Shown here: positions 63,671-64,000 of the stretch, one piece after another | Layout: every line of letters starts with the position of its first letter | Numbering within the stretch: position 1 is the stretch's first letter | NCBI RefSeq assembly: GCF_039941195.1 | Contig: NZ_JBDVFA010000063.1 | Span: forward strand, 20,552 to 84,551 | Direction: 5' to 3' | DNA length: 64,000 bases | DNA from: Aurantibacter_A sp039941195 | GTDB taxonomy: Bacteria; Bacteroidota; Bacteroidia; Flavobacteriales; Flavobacteriaceae | Notes under the pieces: model-generated | Database searches by the model: none | The model's input: the letters and a program-made list of their open reading frames with translations, nothing else | Told to the model about the DNA's origin: nothing | Made by a program: the position numbers and the translations under genes

Positions 63671-64000
63671 ATGAATGTAACTGCAATTTCGGTATGGAAC
63701 AATTGTTTGGTGTTTATCCAAGATAACATTCAGCCGCAAGCATTCAAGACATGGTTCGAACCTATTAAGCCGGTCAAGCTTTCAGAAAATGCTTTAAGTA
63801 TTCAAGTACCTAGTAAATTTTTTTACGAGTGGCTTGAAGAGCATTATGTAAAGCTTTTAAAAGTAGCCTTAACAAAAGAGTTGGGCGAAACCGCAAAATT
63901 AGTTTACATCATTAAGATGGAAAACACCTATGGGAATCGAGAACCATTTACTGAAAAAATTCCAAGTTCAAATAGGGCGACAATGAGTCCCCAAGAAATG
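63671..64000 (+). CDS. dnaA: Chromosomal replication initiator DnaA (N-terminal part, cut by window edge)
   Basis: ATG 63671 opens a frame to the window end (110 residues seen). It begins MNVTAISVWNNCLVFIQ and continues IQPQAFKTWFEPIKPVKL, the domain I of DnaA that binds the helicase loader/DnaB partner, with the typical W-F-E-P-I. Domain III (ATPase) and the DNA-binding domain lie beyond the edge. Its presence places the window near the replication origin in many genomes. Confidence 0.95.
   Translation, partial: MNVTAISVWNNCLVFIQDNIQPQAFKTWFEPIKPVKLSENALSIQVPSKFFYEWLEEHYVKLLKVALTKELGETAKLVYIIKMENTYGNREPFTEKIPSSNRATMSPQEM

Noticed and set aside
1..64000. tRNA, rRNA, CRISPR array, insertion sequence or prophage
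   Set aside because: No cloverleaf-like sequence with CCA end, repeat-spacer array, transposase or integrase was found on reading both strands.

Overview
The window looks like a piece of chromosome from a marine-type member of the Flavobacteriaceae (Bacteroidota). The signs are low G+C and A/T-rich codon use, a type IX secretion (T9SS) sorting tail, PorD, TAnnTTTG-type -7 promoter elements, weak Shine-Dalgarno signals, and a mannitol dehydrogenase and glycosidase content typical of algal-polymer users. The right edge enters dnaA. I see no rRNA, tRNA, insertion sequence, prophage or CRISPR array.

Layout. (a) 1-3.3 kb: the edge of a carbohydrate-degradation locus (SGNH hydrolase fragment, two secreted beta-propeller glycosidase-like proteins, one alpha/beta hydrolase). 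(b) 3.6-16.2 kb: an apparent exopolysaccharide synthesis and export locus. It holds a 1031-residue GT-C-like membrane protein, a lipoprotein with Ig-like domains, a membrane-anchored TIM-barrel glycosidase, a GT4 glycosyltransferase, a MOP-superfamily flippase, a STAS protein, a receiver domain fused to a GT2 glycosyltransferase, and a TPR plus outer-membrane beta-barrel exporter. (c) 16.5-22.3 kb: a tightly packed seven-gene minus-strand phosphorelay operon: single-domain response regulator, H-NOX, PAS-PAS histidine kinase, FIST (NosP-like) protein, second histidine kinase, Hpt, LytTR response regulator. A perfect 9-bp direct repeat with 21-bp period lies upstream and resembles a LytTR-family binding site. 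(d) 22.6-35 kb: GNAT acetyltransferase, an NCS1-family permease paired with a mannitol-2-dehydrogenase-type enzyme, pcm, an oxidoreductase/hydroxyacyl-CoA dehydrogenase/DUF1015/YggS/exonuclease/K+ channel/miaA/gluconokinase series. (e) 34.8-47.3 kb: mostly minus-strand housekeeping genes (RprXY-like two-component pair, coaE, YbbR, GT2, fabI, recN, porD, coaBC, omega, bamD, dapA). (f) 47.3-64 kb: a split UshA-like nucleotidase, a large T9SS-secreted L-domain protein with a lipoprotein, glycerate kinase, a small kinase, M23 peptidase, ligA, prmC, ribD, HAD hydrolase, DMT transporter, YigZ protein, thioesterase and the start of dnaA.

The most interesting part is (b)+(c). Its parts list recalls Pel-type exopolysaccharide machinery (TPR-barrel exporter, GT4, MOP flippase, glycoside hydrolase, lipoprotein). 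No GGDEF, EAL or PilZ-type protein is seen in the window, and the regulatory parts are instead a phospho-receiver fused directly to a glycosyltransferase and a STAS protein. The adjacent operon carries two different candidate nitric-oxide sensor types (H-NOX and FIST/NosP) feeding kinases and an Hpt. My inference is a nitric-oxide-responsive phosphorelay that controls exopolysaccharide production, possibly by direct phosphorylation of the glycosyltransferase. The domain content is read from sequence; the wiring and the nitric-oxide ligand are hypotheses.
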